Source: Streptomyces sp. NBRC 110611
GTDB taxonomy: Bacteria > Actinomycetota > Actinomycetes > Streptomycetales > Streptomycetaceae
Length of the DNA stretch: 64,000 bases
Direction of reading: 5' to 3'
Assembly (NCBI RefSeq): GCF_001590865.1
Contig: NZ_BBUY01000001.1
Coordinates: 778,357-842,356 of the forward strand
A program made the translations under genes and the position numbers. Of this stretch, positions 17,459-24,630 are shown in pieces (position 1 is the first letter of the stretch; every line of letters begins with the position of its first letter). The notes under the pieces were generated by a model. The model did no database searches, was not told the origin of the DNA, and saw only the letters and a program-made list of their open reading frames with translations.

Positions 17459-17464
17459 TATGCT
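17459..17464 (+). promoter_or_regulatory. -10 box of leaderless LysR mRNA
   Basis: TATGCT lies 6 nt before GTG 17471; there is no ribosome-binding site. This favours GTG 17471 over the upstream frame start at 17426. Confidence 0.4.
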
Positions 17465-17470
17465 CCGGAC

Positions 17471-18430
17471 GTGGAGCTTGAGGTAAGGCATCTTCGCGCG
17501 CTGTGCGCCATCGCGGACTCCGGCAGCGTACGCAAGGCGGCGCGGCAGCTCGGCATGACCCAGCCGTCTCTGACGACCCAGCTCCGCCGTATCGAAAAGG
17601 CCCTGGGCGGCCAGCTCTTCTTCCGCGAACCGACCGGCACCCGGCCCACTCCGCTGGGGCATTCCCTGCTGTGCCGGGCCAGGCCGATAGTGGCCGAGAT
17701 GCAGGCGCTGGTGGACGAGATCGCTTCGGCCTCGTACCGTGAACAGGGCGCCCGGCTCCGCATCGGCAGTACCAACAGCCCCGCGGTGGCGGGCTGGCTG
17801 CGCCGGCTGCGGGTGCGGCTGCCGGAGACGGACACCACGATACGGACCGATGTGTCCGCCAACGCGCTGCTGCACATGGTCGCGTCGGGTCAGCTCGACG
17901 TCGCGTTCGTGCACGAGGTCGAGGGCTCGCCGCTCCGCGTCCCCGATGGTCTCGTCGAGCATGAACTCATCGCCAGGGAGCCGCAGTTCATCGCCCTGGC
18001 GGACACCCACCCGGCGGCCGCGCAGGAGGTCGTCCGGGTCGCGGACCTCGCCGAGGACCACTGGATGGTCGATCCGACGGTGGACGGCGAGTGGGCCGGC
18101 CTGCGCCGCATCTGGACCGCGGCCGGTGTCGACCCGCGGGTGGTGCACGGCGACTACCTCACCACCGTCGACCTGGTCACGGCCGGTGAGGTGGTCACCC
18201 CCTGCCAGCCGACCGCCCGTTCCCGGCCCGGCATGGCCATCCGCCCGCTGTACGGCGACCCGCTCGCCGTACGCCTCTTCATGGCCTGCCGTCAGGACGG
18301 CGCCCTGGCCGCCTCCCCCGAGGATCTCTTCGCCGACCTGACGGCCTCCTACATGGAGATCGCCTGGGCGAGCGACGCCTACCGCGAGTGGCTCATCCGC
18401 CACGACCCCCCGCTGCCGGTTCCCACGTGA
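17471..18430 (+). CDS. snpR: LysR-family regulator of snapalysin
   Basis: A 319-aa LysR regulator: an N-terminal winged HTH (about 1-60, RKAARQLGMTQPSLTTQLRRIEKALGGQLFFR) and a periplasmic-binding-protein-like effector domain (about 90-300). In the known snp systems the LysR protein activates transcription of the divergent protease gene. The 219-nt intergenic region would hold its sites, but I could not fix a T-N11-A motif with confidence. GTG 17471 is chosen from the leaderless -10. Confidence 0.85.
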   Translation: MELEVRHLRALCAIADSGSVRKAARQLGMTQPSLTTQLRRIEKALGGQLFFREPTGTRPTPLGHSLLCRARPIVAEMQALVDEIASASYREQGARLRIGSTNSPAVAGWLRRLRVRLPETDTTIRTDVSANALLHMVASGQLDVAFVHEVEGSPLRVPDGLVEHELIAREPQFIALADTHPAAAQEVVRVADLAEDHWMVDPTVDGEWAGLRRIWTAAGVDPRVVHGDYLTTVDLVTAGEVVTPCQPTARSRPGMAIRPLYGDPLAVRLFMACRQDGALAASPEDLFADLTASYMEIAWASDAYREWLIRHDPPLPVPT

Positions 18431-18432
18431 TC

Positions 18433-18472
18433 CGGCCAGGCCGCCCGGTCGGTACCGGGTGGCCTGGCCGGC
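18433..18472. terminator. Terminator between LysR and SnoaL-like genes
   Basis: CCGGCCAGGCC plus CCCGGT pair with ACCGGG plus GGCCTGGCCGG, an almost perfect 17-bp stem with a 4-nt loop. It serves two convergent genes. Confidence 0.65.
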
Positions 18473-18490
18473 CCGAACGGCCTGCGGCCG

Positions 18491-18919
18491 CTACAGGTTG
18501 TCGCCCCAGCCGCCCTGGATCATGGTCTGGAACGCCCATGCCCCGTCCCGCCTGACCAGGATGTCGGCGTAGCGCAGCCGCTGCGTCCGGCCCTCGGCCG
18601 TCATGACCGAGTCCGAGAAGACCACGGCCATGGCGGGCGAGAGGAAGACGGGCGTCCGGGTGGACTCGAAGGTGATGTCCTCGCTCCCGTCGCCCATCAC
18701 GTGGGTCATCGTCGCGACGAACTGCTCGCGGTCCCACTGCGCCGAACGGCCGTTGCCGGCCGCGTCGTCGCTGACGAGGTTGAGGGGGAAGACCGCCATA
18801 TCCGCCATGCGCTCGATGTCACGCCGCGCGCTCCGGGCGTCGTACTCCGCGAACCAGGCGTCCAGGCTCGCGCGGTCCTCGTCGGTCGGCACATACCCGG
18901 CATCGGGGAGAAAGGTCAC
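18491..18919 (-). CDS. SnoaL-like / DUF4440-type protein
   Basis: A 142-aa NTF2-like cone-fold protein (DRASLDAWFAEYDARSARRDIERMADM; LRYADILVRRDGAWAFQTMIQGGW). Relatives are polyketide cyclases, steroid isomerases or non-enzymatic small-molecule binders; no catalytic residue can be assigned here. GAGGAG precedes the GTG start. Just upstream are two copies of a TCAA-NN-TTGA operator in a 13-bp inverted repeat, so it is tightly regulated. It may belong to the neighbouring ACP/oxoamine-synthase locus, but this is only proximity. Confidence 0.65.
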   Translation of the reverse strand: MTFLPDAGYVPTDEDRASLDAWFAEYDARSARRDIERMADMAVFPLNLVSDDAAGNGRSAQWDREQFVATMTHVMGDGSEDITFESTRTPVFLSPAMAVVFSDSVMTAEGRTQRLRYADILVRRDGAWAFQTMIQGGWGDNL

Positions 18920-18970
18920 GCAGGCTCCTCTCCAAGGCCGTCGGCCCCGAGGCCTCCGACCCTGCGCTGA

Positions 18971-19027
18971 TCAAGTTTGACTACGACGGAGGAGGGTATG
19001 CCCTGCGACGGCATTAGTCAAACTTGA
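18971..19027. promoter_or_regulatory. Paired operators, 13-bp inverted repeat
   Basis: TCAAGTTTGACTA (18971-18983) and its perfect complement TAGTCAAACTTGA (19015-19027) flank 31 nt. Each arm contains a 10-bp dyad, TCAA-NN-TTGA, so this is probably two regulator sites about 47 bp apart, before the SnoaL-like gene. Confidence 0.55.
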
Positions 19028-19171
19028 GTAGCCAGAGGTTCCGTAACCCGTTCGGCTGGTCGGGCGGGCAGCCTCCGTCCCCCGGGTGCAGGATCGGTCT
19101 CAGGCGGCCGGCCGGACCGGTCGCGGACAGGCATTGTCAGCGTGCGCGATCGCTGCACTCTCTGGCGCGGA

Positions 19172-19220
19172 ATTCAGCGAATTTCAGCGGCAATTCGGCG
19201 GAGATTCGGCGGGATTCGCC
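19172..19220 (+). repeat. Phased direct repeats, SARP-site-like
   Basis: Five ATTC(A/G)GCG-like units begin at 19172, about 19182, 19193, 19204 and 19214, spaced 10-11 bp, one helical turn. SARP activators bind 7-bp direct repeats at this spacing. They point toward the ACP gene. The last unit is degenerate (ATTCGCC). Confidence 0.5.
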
Positions 19221-19235
19221 AGAAGGCGACGTGCC

Positions 19236-19250
19236 GGCTGAGTCTCAGCC
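19236..19250. promoter_or_regulatory. Perfect 15-bp palindrome
   Basis: GGCTGAG-T-CTCAGCC lies about 107 nt before the ACP start and 16 nt after the phased repeats. It is an operator or a transcript hairpin; the sequence does not say which. Confidence 0.45.
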
Positions 19251-19356
19251 GCTACGCGCGGCGCACGGGCTGCGGTGACACACTCCACAGGCAGAAGTTC
19301 CGGAGTTCGTGGTCCGGGCCGCAGGGAAATCGCCAGTACGAGAAGGGTGTTCCTTA

Positions 19357-19623
19357 ATGTACGAGACACTGGCTCGGCTGTTGGTCCAGGAGTTCGGGAT
19401 AGAAGCCGACTTGGTCCGTCCCCAGGCCACGGCCCGGGACCTCGAATTGGACTCGTTGTCCTTGTCGGAACTAGCAGTGATGATCACGGAGAAGACGGGG
19501 CTGCAGTTCGACGAGGCCGCCGTGGACCTCGACAGCACCCTCGAAGAGATCGCGACGCACTTCCTCCCGGCCGAGGAAGCCGCCTCTCAGCGCCGTGAGC
19601 CCACGGCCACGGCCTCGGATTAG
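19357..19623 (+). CDS. Acyl carrier protein
   Basis: An 88-aa ACP. Ser33 in LELDSLSLSEL is the 4'-phosphopantetheine site; helix II follows directly. The C-terminal 15 residues are a loose, charged tail. The start ATG 19357 has a weak GAAGG upstream; the longer frame lacks ACP similarity. It is first of three co-directional genes (ACP, alpha-oxoamine synthase, ketosynthase), and 13 nt separate it from the next. It probably presents an acyl or aminoacyl chain to the downstream PLP enzyme, as in prodiginine-type and related oxoamine pathways. Confidence 0.88.
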   Translation: MYETLARLLVQEFGIEADLVRPQATARDLELDSLSLSELAVMITEKTGLQFDEAAVDLDSTLEEIATHFLPAEEAASQRREPTATASD

Positions 19624-19636
19624 GCAGGCACCGCCG

Positions 19637-20857
19637 ATGACTGGCTGGATCGCTGATGTCCCCATCCTCGACTACTTCGTGACCCGTCGCGACATCTACC
19701 CCTACTACCTCGTGATCGAGGACCGGCCGACGCCGGCGGAGGTCGTCGTCCAGGGCGTACGCGCGGTCAACGCGGCCTCGACGGACTACCTCGGACTCTC
19801 GGCCGACTCCGGGGTCCGCTCCGCGGCCTCGCGCGCGGCCGCCGAGTTCGGCACCTCGTGCACCGGATCGCCGATGCTGGGCACCATGGGAGTCCACCAC
19901 GAGCTGGAGGACGAACTGGCCGACTTCCTCCGCCGCCCCGCGGTCATGCTGACCATGACGGGATTCCAGGCCAACCTGACGCTGTCCGCGCTGTTCGGCA
20001 GCGGCCACATGGTGATCGCGGACCAGCACATCCACGCCTCCCTCCTGGAGACCACCCGCCTCGGACGGGCCGAGCACCGCCGGTTCGGGCACAACGACGT
20101 CTCCCACGCCGAACGGCTCATGCGGGCCGCCACCGGCAAGGGCAAGATCCCCGTGATCCTCACCGAGGGCGCGTTCTCACTGGGCGGAGACCTCTGCCCG
20201 GTTCCGGAGCTCGCCGCACTCACTCAGCGCTACGGCGGCGCCCTGATCGTCGACGGCGCGCACGACATCGGCGTGGTCGGGACCAACGGGCGGGGCGTCG
20301 GTGAGCACTTCGATGCCGAAGAGTCGATCGACCTCGTCACCGGCACCCTCTGCAAGGCGTTCGGCTCGGTCGGCGGGTTCGTCGCGGGCTCGGAGAAGGC
20401 CATCCGCAACCTGCGCCACTACGGTGACGCCGCGATGTACTCGGCGTCGATGGCACCGCCGTCGGCAGCCGCCGCGCTGGTGGCCGTACGGACGGCGCGC
20501 GCCCGGCCCGAACTCCGCGCCGCGCTCTGGGAATCGGCCCGGCGGCTGCACCGCGGCCTGGCGCAGCAAGGGCACCGCATCCCGGACTGGCCGGGCCCGT
20601 CGATCTCGCTTCCGGCGGGGGAGCCCGAACAAGGCCTGAAGGCATGGCGCGCGCTGCTCGAAGCGGGGGTCTTCACCGGGGCGTTCCTGCCCCCCAGCGT
20701 GGCGGGGGACCAGGTCGCGCTCCGCATCTCGGTCACGGCCATGCACACGGCGGACCAGGTGGACCGGATCCTGGAGGCCGTCGGACGGCACCTGCCGCCC
20801 CGGCCCGGTGCGGCGGAGTCCGGCGGTTCCTCCCCGTCCCACGCCGCCGCCAACTGA
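19637..20857 (+). CDS. Alpha-oxoamine synthase (BioF/KBL-like) PLP enzyme
   Basis: A 406-aa fold-type I PLP enzyme of the 8-amino-7-oxononanoate synthase family. Lys240 in TLCKAFGSVGGF is the Schiff-base lysine. DGAHDIGVVG supplies Asp206 (pyridine N) and His209, and MTGFQANL fits the cofactor-stacking region. The family condenses an amino acid with an acyl thioester, with CO2 loss, giving an alpha-aminoketone. With an ACP 13 nt upstream and a ketosynthase downstream, the acyl donor is probably ACP-bound, so the role is in secondary metabolism rather than biotin. ATG 19637 is chosen by the ACP junction and conserved N-terminus. Confidence 0.88.
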   Translation: MTGWIADVPILDYFVTRRDIYPYYLVIEDRPTPAEVVVQGVRAVNAASTDYLGLSADSGVRSAASRAAAEFGTSCTGSPMLGTMGVHHELEDELADFLRRPAVMLTMTGFQANLTLSALFGSGHMVIADQHIHASLLETTRLGRAEHRRFGHNDVSHAERLMRAATGKGKIPVILTEGAFSLGGDLCPVPELAALTQRYGGALIVDGAHDIGVVGTNGRGVGEHFDAEESIDLVTGTLCKAFGSVGGFVAGSEKAIRNLRHYGDAAMYSASMAPPSAAAALVAVRTARARPELRAALWESARRLHRGLAQQGHRIPDWPGPSISLPAGEPEQGLKAWRALLEAGVFTGAFLPPSVAGDQVALRISVTAMHTADQVDRILEAVGRHLPPRPGAAESGGSSPSHAAAN

Positions 20858-21011
20858 GCGCACGTCAGCTCCACCGGGCCTCACCCGCGATCCGGGCGAC
20901 CCCGCGCGAGCCGTCGGCCCCTCCGGTGGTACGTGCCGGCGCGGCCTCCGGGGGGAAGCGGAGCCGGCTCGCTCCGCCGCCACGTCGCCACACCCTACGA
21001 AGGAGACCGAC

Positions 21012-22235
21012 ATGCGCTGCGAGGCCGCTGTCACCGGCATCGGGATGATCACCCCGGCCGGACTCACCACGGAATCCACCTGGGCCGCGGTGTGCGGGGG
21101 TCGGAGCACGGTGCGTACGGACCCGGACCTGGCGGGGCTCCCCGTGGACATCTCCTGCCGGATCGACCACTTCGACGCCGACGCCCTGCACGGCCGGCGG
21201 CTGGCGCGACGCCTGGACCGCTTCACCCAGCTCGCGCTCGCCGCCGCCCACCAGGCGGTCCGGGACGCCAAACTCGACCCGTCCGCCTGGAACGCCCCTC
21301 GGGTGGCGGTCGTGCTCGGCGTCGGCAGCAACAGCCTGCATTCGTACTTCCATGAGTTCGACGTCCTGAACCAGGGCCGCCCGGAGCTGGTCTCTCCGCT
21401 CGCGCTGCCGCGGAGCGTGCCGAACATGGCCGCCGCCGAGGTCGCGATCGCCCTGGACGCCCGCGGCCCGAACTTCACCGTGGCCAGCGCGTGTGCCTCC
21501 GGCGCCACCGCCCTGGCGGTCGCCGCCGACCTGGTCACCTCCGGTGCCTGCGACATCGCGCTCGCCGGCGGTGCCGAATCCGGCCGCTCCCGGATGACCG
21601 TGACCGGCTTCCACCAGATGCACGCCCTCTCCCAGCGCACCGACGCTCCGCACCTCGCATCCCGGCCGTTCGACGTGGACCGGGACGGCTTCGTCCTCTC
21701 GGAGGGCGCCGCGGTGCTCGTCCTCGAACGCCCGCAGCACGCCCTGCGCCGGGGCGCCGGCCAGCGGGCACGGCTGTGCGGGCACGCCTGCACCAGCGAC
21801 GCCTACCATCCGGTCGCCCCGCACCCCGAGGGCATCGGCGTCGAACACGCCCTGCGTACCGCGCTGGAGGGAGCCGGCCTCGCACCGGGCGACATCGGGC
21901 ACATCAACGCCCACGGCACCTCGACCCCCACCGGCGACGTGGCCGAGGCCCGTGCCCTGCAACGGGTCTTCGGGCCGGAGCCGCCCCCCGTCACCGCCCC
22001 CAAGAGCATTCTGGGTCACGCGCTCGGCGCGGCCGGTGCCATCGAGGCGGCCCTGACCGTCCTCACCCAGCAGCACCAGCTCATCCCGCCCACCGCCAAC
22101 CTCCTCCGCCAGGACCCCGACTGCGAACTGGACATCGTCACCCAGGCGCCCCGGGCGGCCGCGTTCGGCGCCGCCATCAGCAACTCCTTCGGCTTCGGCG
22201 GGCAGAACACCGTCCTGGTCTTCACAGCGGAGTAA
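21012..22235 (+). CDS. Ketosynthase, FabF/KAS II-like
   Basis: A 407-aa beta-ketoacyl-ACP synthase. The catalytic triad is complete: Cys161 in ASACASGA, His301 in NAHGTSTPTGD, and His336 in KSILGHALGAAG. GGAESGRSRM and SNSFGFGGQN are also standard. GGAGACC lies before ATG 21012. It follows the oxoamine synthase by about 150 nt in the same direction and most likely elongates the ACP-bound chain that enzyme uses. No ketoreductase, acyltransferase or thioesterase is nearby, so those would be borrowed from fatty acid synthesis. Confidence 0.88.
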   Translation: MRCEAAVTGIGMITPAGLTTESTWAAVCGGRSTVRTDPDLAGLPVDISCRIDHFDADALHGRRLARRLDRFTQLALAAAHQAVRDAKLDPSAWNAPRVAVVLGVGSNSLHSYFHEFDVLNQGRPELVSPLALPRSVPNMAAAEVAIALDARGPNFTVASACASGATALAVAADLVTSGACDIALAGGAESGRSRMTVTGFHQMHALSQRTDAPHLASRPFDVDRDGFVLSEGAAVLVLERPQHALRRGAGQRARLCGHACTSDAYHPVAPHPEGIGVEHALRTALEGAGLAPGDIGHINAHGTSTPTGDVAEARALQRVFGPEPPPVTAPKSILGHALGAAGAIEAALTVLTQQHQLIPPTANLLRQDPDCELDIVTQAPRAAAFGAAISNSFGFGGQNTVLVFTAE

Positions 22236-22279
22236 CAGCGGAACAACAGGCGCGCCGTCATGTGACGGCACACAGCAAT

Positions 22280-22333
22280 CCGCACCCGGTCCGGGCCGGC
22301 CACCGTAGTCGGCGGCCGGCGGACCGGGTGCGG
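22280..22333. terminator. Terminator hairpin between ketosynthase and sodN
   Basis: CCGCACCCGGTCCG and CGGACCGGGTGCGG form a perfect 14-bp stem, with further GC pairing inside the 26-nt loop. A smaller hairpin (GCCGTCA-TG-TGACGGC, 22254-22269) precedes it. The flanking genes are convergent. Confidence 0.65.
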
Positions 22334-22385
22334 ACGGCACCCCTGGCGATCGGGGACATCGCGGGGCGAGCGGCGCGATGCGCGG

Positions 22386-22781
22386 TCAGGCCTGCTTGGT
22401 CGCCCAGAAGATCTTGTCGATCTGGGCGATGTAGTCCAGCGCCTTCTGGCCGGTCGCCGGGTCGTTCGAACCCTTGGCGGCGCTGAGGGCCTTGAGGGTG
22501 TCGTTGATCAGCTGGTGCAGCTCCGGGTACTTCTCGAAGTGCGGCGGCTTGAAGTAGTCGCTCCACAGCACCGAGACGTGGTGCTTGGCCAGCTCGGCGC
22601 GCTGCTCCTTGATGAGGATCGCGCGGGTGCGGAAGTCCGCGTCGTCGTTGGCCTGGTACTTCTCCTGGACGGCCTTGACCGACTCGGCCTCGATCCGGGC
22701 CTGGGCCGGGTCGTAGACCCCGCAGGGCAGGTCGCAGTGGGCGCTGACCTTGACCTTGGGGGCGAACAGGCGGGAAAGCAT
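22386..22781 (-). CDS. sodN: Nickel superoxide dismutase
   Basis: A 131-aa precursor. A 14-residue leader ends at VSA, and the mature enzyme begins at His15 with the Ni-hook HCDLPCG (His1, Cys2, Cys6 after cleavage). The rest is the four-helix-bundle subunit of the hexameric cytoplasmic enzyme that dismutates superoxide. The leader must be removed to form the metal site; the divergent sodX gene encodes the presumed peptidase. GAGGAAGG precedes the ATG, and TAATCT (22818-22823) is a good -10. In Streptomyces, sodN is controlled inversely to sodF by Ni through Nur. Confidence 0.96.
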   Translation of the reverse strand: MLSRLFAPKVKVSAHCDLPCGVYDPAQARIEAESVKAVQEKYQANDDADFRTRAILIKEQRAELAKHHVSVLWSDYFKPPHFEKYPELHQLINDTLKALSAAKGSNDPATGQKALDYIAQIDKIFWATKQA

Positions 22782-22817
22782 GTTCAGTCCTTCCTCGTGA
22801 TCGTCTTCTCAGGTGCG

Positions 22818-22823
22818 AGATTA
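22818..22823 (-). promoter_or_regulatory. -10 box of sodN promoter
   Basis: TAATCT on the minus strand, about 37 nt upstream of the sodN ATG, leaving a short leader with a ribosome-binding site. The -35 region is not consensus. Confidence 0.4.
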
Positions 22824-22977
22824 CTCGGTGCGGGAAGGCTTTTCTCGGGTGGCCCGGAGGCTTAGGGCAAAAGTCCGGTGTCCTACCGGGACCGAGGGAG
22901 GATGGACCGGTGAGCAGGTCCGACCTGGTCCGGACCGGGCGATACAGGGACGGACCGGGTGGTACGGGAGGTATGGG

Positions 22978-23439
22978 ATGCAGCCGGAGCGGGTGCGTGA
23001 GCGTGGCCGGGGGGCGGATGCGGGGCGGACGCGGGGCGGGCCGCTGCGGGCGTTCGGGCTGGCCGAGGTGTACAACCCGTCAATGGTGCCGACGCTGCTG
23101 CCCGGTGACCAGCTGGTGGTGCAGTACGGGGCGGCGGTGCGGCCCGGGGACGTGGTGGTGCTGAAGCACCCGTTCCGGCAGGACCTGCTGATCGTCAAGC
23201 GGGCCGTGCGGCGGCGCGACGGCGGCTGGTGGGTCCAGGGCGACAACCCGTTCGTCGAGAACGACAGCCGGGAATTCGGGGTGGTCCCCGACGAACTGGT
23301 CGTCGCCCGCGCCTGGGTGCGGATCCGGCCGCCCCGGGGGATTCAGCGGTCGGTCGCCGGAGTGCTCTCCTGGGCGGTGTCGGCGGTCCGCCCGGTACGG
23401 GCCGAGCGCTCGCTCTCCAGGCGCTTGCGGGCGCGGTAG
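22978..23439 (+). CDS. sodX: SodX, peptidase for SodN maturation
   Basis: A 153-aa S26 (signal-peptidase-like) protein. Ser35 in YNPSMVPTL and Lys74 in LLIVKRAVRR make the Ser/Lys dyad, and VQGDNPFVENDSREFG is the conserved box E-like region. There is no membrane anchor, consistent with a cytoplasmic protease acting on the SodN leader. ATG 22978 has GGGAGG 6 nt upstream; the longer frame is not plausible. It is divergent from sodN. Its last 97 nt overlap the 3' end of the convergent CGNR gene. Confidence 0.88.
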   Translation: MQPERVRERGRGADAGRTRGGPLRAFGLAEVYNPSMVPTLLPGDQLVVQYGAAVRPGDVVVLKHPFRQDLLIVKRAVRRRDGGWWVQGDNPFVENDSREFGVVPDELVVARAWVRIRPPRGIQRSVAGVLSWAVSAVRPVRAERSLSRRLRAR

Positions 23440-24008
23440 GCGGCGACGTTGGCGCGGGTGGCGCAGCGGTCGGAGCAGTAGCGGCGCGAGCGGTTGGTGG
23501 ACGTGTCCAGGTAGACGTTGCGGCACGGCGCGGCCTCACAGATCCCCAGGCGGTCCACGCCCAGTTCGGTGAGGTGGAAGGCCAGGCCCATGGAGGCGGT
23601 GGCGGCGAAGGCGGCCGTGGCGCTGGCGGCGTGGTCGGCGATGTGCATATGCCACTTGGGCCGGCCTCCCCCACTCTCGGCTTCGCTCGAGCGGGAGGTG
23701 CCCCCATCGTCCCGAAGCTCATGGCCGGAGATCTGCGGGCTGACCGGGAACTCCATCATCAGCGCGTTGAGCAGGTCGACGGCCCGTACTTCGTCGCCGG
23801 CCGCCGCCGCCTCGAAGACCGCGCGGAGCCGGGCCCGGACCCCGCGCAGGCGGGTGACGTCGCTGTCGCCCGCCCGCCGGGCGGCCTGCTGCATCGGGCC
23901 GAAGAGTTCCCGCACGGCCTCGACCGAGGTGAGGCCGTCCTCGCCGCGGTCGGGCCGCTCGGTGTTGACCAGTCGCACGGCATAGTCCGAGTAGTAGGCC
24001 AGTTCCAC
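23343..24008 (-). CDS. CGNR zinc-finger / ABATE-domain regulator
   Basis: A 221-aa protein with an N-terminal helical ABATE-like domain (about 1-150) and a C-terminal CGNR-type treble-clef zinc finger (CEAAPCRNVYLD, then YCSDRCATRANVAAYRARKR) thought to bind nucleic acid. Residues about 101-115 (a Gly/Ser/Glu-rich stretch, TSRSSEAESGGG) are encoded by a dispersed Streptomyces repeat at 23665-23707 inserted in frame. It probably autoregulates through the dyads upstream. The 3' end overlaps sodX on the other strand. Confidence 0.8.
   Translation of the reverse strand: MELAYYSDYAVRLVNTERPDRGEDGLTSVEAVRELFGPMQQAARRAGDSDVTRLRGVRARLRAVFEAAAAGDEVRAVDLLNALMMEFPVSPQISGHELRDDGGTSRSSEAESGGGRPKWHMHIADHAASATAAFAATASMGLAFHLTELGVDRLGICEAAPCRNVYLDTSTNRSRRYCSDRCATRANVAAYRARKRLESERSARTGRTADTAQESTPATDR
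23665..23707. repeat. Dispersed palindromic repeat inside the CGNR gene
   Basis: A Pro/Gly-codon-rich element with inverted ends (CTCCC ... GGGAG) around CTCGGCTTCGCTCGAG. I recognise it as a short repeat found at many places in Streptomyces genomes. Here it is in frame and adds a flexible linker instead of breaking the gene. Confidence 0.55.
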
Positions 24009-24034
24009 TTGTAGTCCTTACGGCGGGGCCAGAG

Positions 24035-24070
24035 CCTGTCCGATGGGTCCGCGTGGGCCCATCGGACAGG
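24035..24070. repeat. 13-bp inverted repeat upstream of CGNR gene
   Basis: CCTGTCCGATGGG and CCCATCGGACAGG are perfect complements with a 10-nt loop. It looks like a mobile REP-type hairpin or terminator remnant placed in the promoter region, 27 nt before the CGNR start. Confidence 0.5.
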
Positions 24071-24090
24071 CCCCAGTGCGCGGGTACGTG

Positions 24091-24119
24091 CTCGTAGTAA
24101 TGGGTATTCTCACTACGAG
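24091..24119. promoter_or_regulatory. Dyad operator candidate upstream of CGNR gene
   Basis: CTCGTAGT (24091-24098) and ACTACGAG (24112-24119) form an 8-bp inverted repeat around an AT-rich core with GGGTATT. It is the likely regulatory site for the CGNR gene or its surroundings. Confidence 0.4.
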
Positions 24120-24220
24120 GGTATTACGTCCCCGTGATCCCGAGGAACGGTCCCGGACGATGCCCGGTGGGCACCCGGAGGCCGCGGGCCGCAGGCCTCA
24201 GCCGCGCAGAGGGCGACCCG

Positions 24221-24535
24221 TCAGGTTTCGCACAGCGCGTACACCGTTCCGCGCACCTTCGCGTGGGGGTCGGCCGGTGCCGCGATGCGGCCGTACCAGG
24301 CGAGGTCGTCGTCACTGGGGCGGGAGGCCGCCACCCAGTTGTGCTGTTTGGCGCTCGTCGCGACTCCGCCGCCCGTGACGTGCATGCCTTCGGGACATCT
24401 GGCGTGGGCGTGCGCCACCCCGTATCCCTGGAACTTCTTCTTGACGGTGGTGTGTTCCACGGCCTCGGCAGATGTCCCGATGCCGGCCAGGGCCAGCACC
24501 AGACCGGCCACCACAGTGACGCGACGAATAGCCAT
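24221..24535 (-). CDS. Small secreted protein, unknown
   Basis: A 104-aa precursor with a classical signal peptide (about 1-25, ending TSAEA before VEHTT). The mature part has two Cys (ARCPEG and ALCET) that could form a disulphide, and Trp/Gly-rich strands. No known domain is recognised; it resembles small secreted Streptomyces beta proteins. GAGGAG before ATG 24535 decides the start. Confidence 0.65.
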   Translation of the reverse strand: MAIRRVTVVAGLVLALAGIGTSAEAVEHTTVKKKFQGYGVAHAHARCPEGMHVTGGGVATSAKQHNWVAASRPSDDDLAWYGRIAAPADPHAKVRGTVYALCET

Positions 24536-24630
24536 ACCGGCTCCTCGGGTTCGAGTGGATCTCCGAGTCGAGTTGTACACCCTGGGGCGGCGCGGATCCC
24601 GGTACGCCCCGCCCCAGGGCAGAAGTCGTC

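Larger units (their letters stand above)
18920..19356. promoter_or_regulatory. Divergent control region before the ACP locus
   Basis: A 437-nt gap with no gene. It contains the paired TCAA-NN-TTGA operators near the left end, a run of helically phased ATTC(A/G)GCG repeats (19172-19220), and a perfect 15-bp palindrome (19236-19250). No clear -10 was found for the rightward operon. Confidence 0.5.
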
